Origin: Thermoanaerobaculia bacterium
Lineage (GTDB): Bacteria > Acidobacteriota > Thermoanaerobaculia > Gp7-AA8
DNA: 13,138 nt
NCBI GenBank assembly: GCA_023700825.1
Contig: JAMPYE010000063.1
Span: 1 to 13,138 of the forward strand
Reading direction: 5' to 3'
A program made the position numbers and the translations under genes. A model generated the notes under the pieces. That model was not told the DNA's origin, did not search any database, and worked only from the letters and a program-made list of their open reading frames with translations. Position 1 is the first letter of the stretch, and every line of letters starts with the position of its first letter. This document shows positions 12,528 to 13,138 of this stretch, in pieces.

Positions 12528-13138
12528 GTGCCCCGCGTCATCCTGCTCAACCAGTACTACGCCCGCGACGAGGCGGCGACGGCGCAGATGCTGGCGGACC
12601 TCGGCGGGGGCCTCGCGGCTTCCGGCTTCGCGGTCACGGCGATCTGCTGCGACCGCTCCTACGCCGACCCGTCGCGCCGCTACCCGGCGCGCGAGACGAT
12701 CGACGGCGTCGACATCCGGCGCGTGCGCACGAGCGGTTTCGGCCGCGCCTCGAAGCTCGGCCGCATCACCGACTACCTCACCTTCCTCGCGGGCGCCACG
12801 CTGCGGCTTCTCACCGCGCCGAAGCCCGACGTCGTCGTCTCCCTCTCCACCCCGCCGATGGTCTCGCTCCTCGGCACCTTCCTGGGCAAGCTGCGCGGCG
12901 CGCGCACGCTGTTCTGGAGCATGGACGTCTACCCCGAGGTCGCGTACGAGCTGGGAGCCATAAAAAAGGCAGCCTCGTCGGCCGCCTCATGGCGTGGCTC
13001 GCACATCTCACGCATCGCCTCCCCGACACCGTCGTCGCGTTAGGCGAGACGATGAAGGCAAAGCTCGAAGCGGGCGGAGCCCGGAACGTCGTCGTCATCC
13101 ACAACTGGGCCGACGGCGACGCCATCCGCCCGATGCCG
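12528..13138 (+). CDS. GT4 glycosyltransferase (WcaI/WbuB-like), -1 frameshift at 12962-12968, 3' end beyond the window
   Basis: The N-terminal domain of a GT-B fold glycosyltransferase family 4 enzyme is visible, probably adding a sugar to a lipid-linked glycan. Seen directly: NQYYARDEAATAQ at residues 8-20, IRRVRTSGFGRASKLGRITDYL, VVVSLSTPPMVSLLG and FWSMDVYPEVAYELG. In frame zero the protein loses similarity after KK (codons 146-147) and stops at 13041-13043. Reading in the -1 frame from 12968 continues smoothly as GSLVGRLMAWLAH, TVVALGETMKAKLEAGGARN, VVVIHNWADGDAIRP to the right edge, as expected for the family. The switch point is exactly a A_AAA_AAG heptamer. The start is GTG 12528, with no clear ribosome binding site. 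It is either a programmed or slippage-corrected gene, a recent frameshift mutation or a sequencing error. Confidence 0.87.
12962..12968 (+). other. slippery heptamer A_AAA_AAG in frame-zero phase
   Basis: Codon 145 is ata (12960-12962), then aaa and aag, giving A_AAA_AAG in the exact phase used by -1 programmed frameshift sites such as dnaX. Slipping back one base makes the next codon ggc (12968-12970), and the restored frame reads through to the window end. A gggag sequence at 12953-12957 lies four bases upstream. RNA polymerase adding one A to the A6 run would give the same result. Confidence 0.7.

Overview
The window is GC-rich bacterial DNA with compact genes, almost all on the minus strand from position 1 to 11196, then on the plus strand from 11660 to the end. 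Gaps between genes are full of short structured repeats: heptamer arrays of the aaatccg type, REP-like hairpins that follow a GTGG or GTAG foot, and many tri- or tetraloop GC hairpins. This style is common in soil or sediment phyla such as Acidobacteriota and other poorly cultured lineages. I infer this from general appearance only; no marker gene fixes the taxon.

Layout: (1) 1-687, minus, a DHH-family phosphoesterase running off the left edge. (2) 1106-2041, minus, GDP-L-fucose synthase. (3) 2447-7045, minus, a compact RiPP operon that I read as a lasso-peptide cluster. In transcription order it holds a PqqD-like recognition protein (B1), an asparagine-synthetase-like cyclase (C), a 54-residue precursor (A), an HPr-kinase-like protein (K) and a PRMT-like methyltransferase (M). 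(4) 7664-9502, minus, a WecA/MraY-type phosphoglycosyltransferase fused to a CapD/FlaA1-like N-terminal region. (5) 10033-11196, minus, an NTP_transf_5-type nucleotidyltransferase. (6) 11660-12309, plus, a Phd/VapB-VapC toxin-antitoxin pair. (7) 12528 to the right edge, plus, a GT4 glycosyltransferase whose reading frame shifts by -1 exactly at a classic A_AAA_AAG slippery heptamer.

The surroundings (fucose synthase, lipid-linked sugar transferase, GT4, nucleotidyltransferase) look like an exopolysaccharide or glycoconjugate locus, and the lasso operon sits inside it. The precursor carries the leader signature Y-x-x-P-x-V...G...L-T-Q. Its predicted core is GNNGSNFDADGSMAMKMGVI, where Gly1 could form the ring with Asp8. 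The tailoring pair K and M suggests a phosphorylated and/or methylated lasso peptide, but the core lacks the C-terminal Ser that known lasso kinases modify and has no Arg. No B2 leader peptidase is visible anywhere in the window.

The second theme is the repeat system. Fucose synthase, the phosphoglycosyltransferase and the nucleotidyltransferase are each bracketed by heptamer arrays pointing inward. Two copies of a roughly 120-bp REPIN-like palindrome lie in opposite orientation on either side of the phosphoglycosyltransferase. A second REP family with a GTAG foot forms an inverted pair upstream of the toxin-antitoxin genes.
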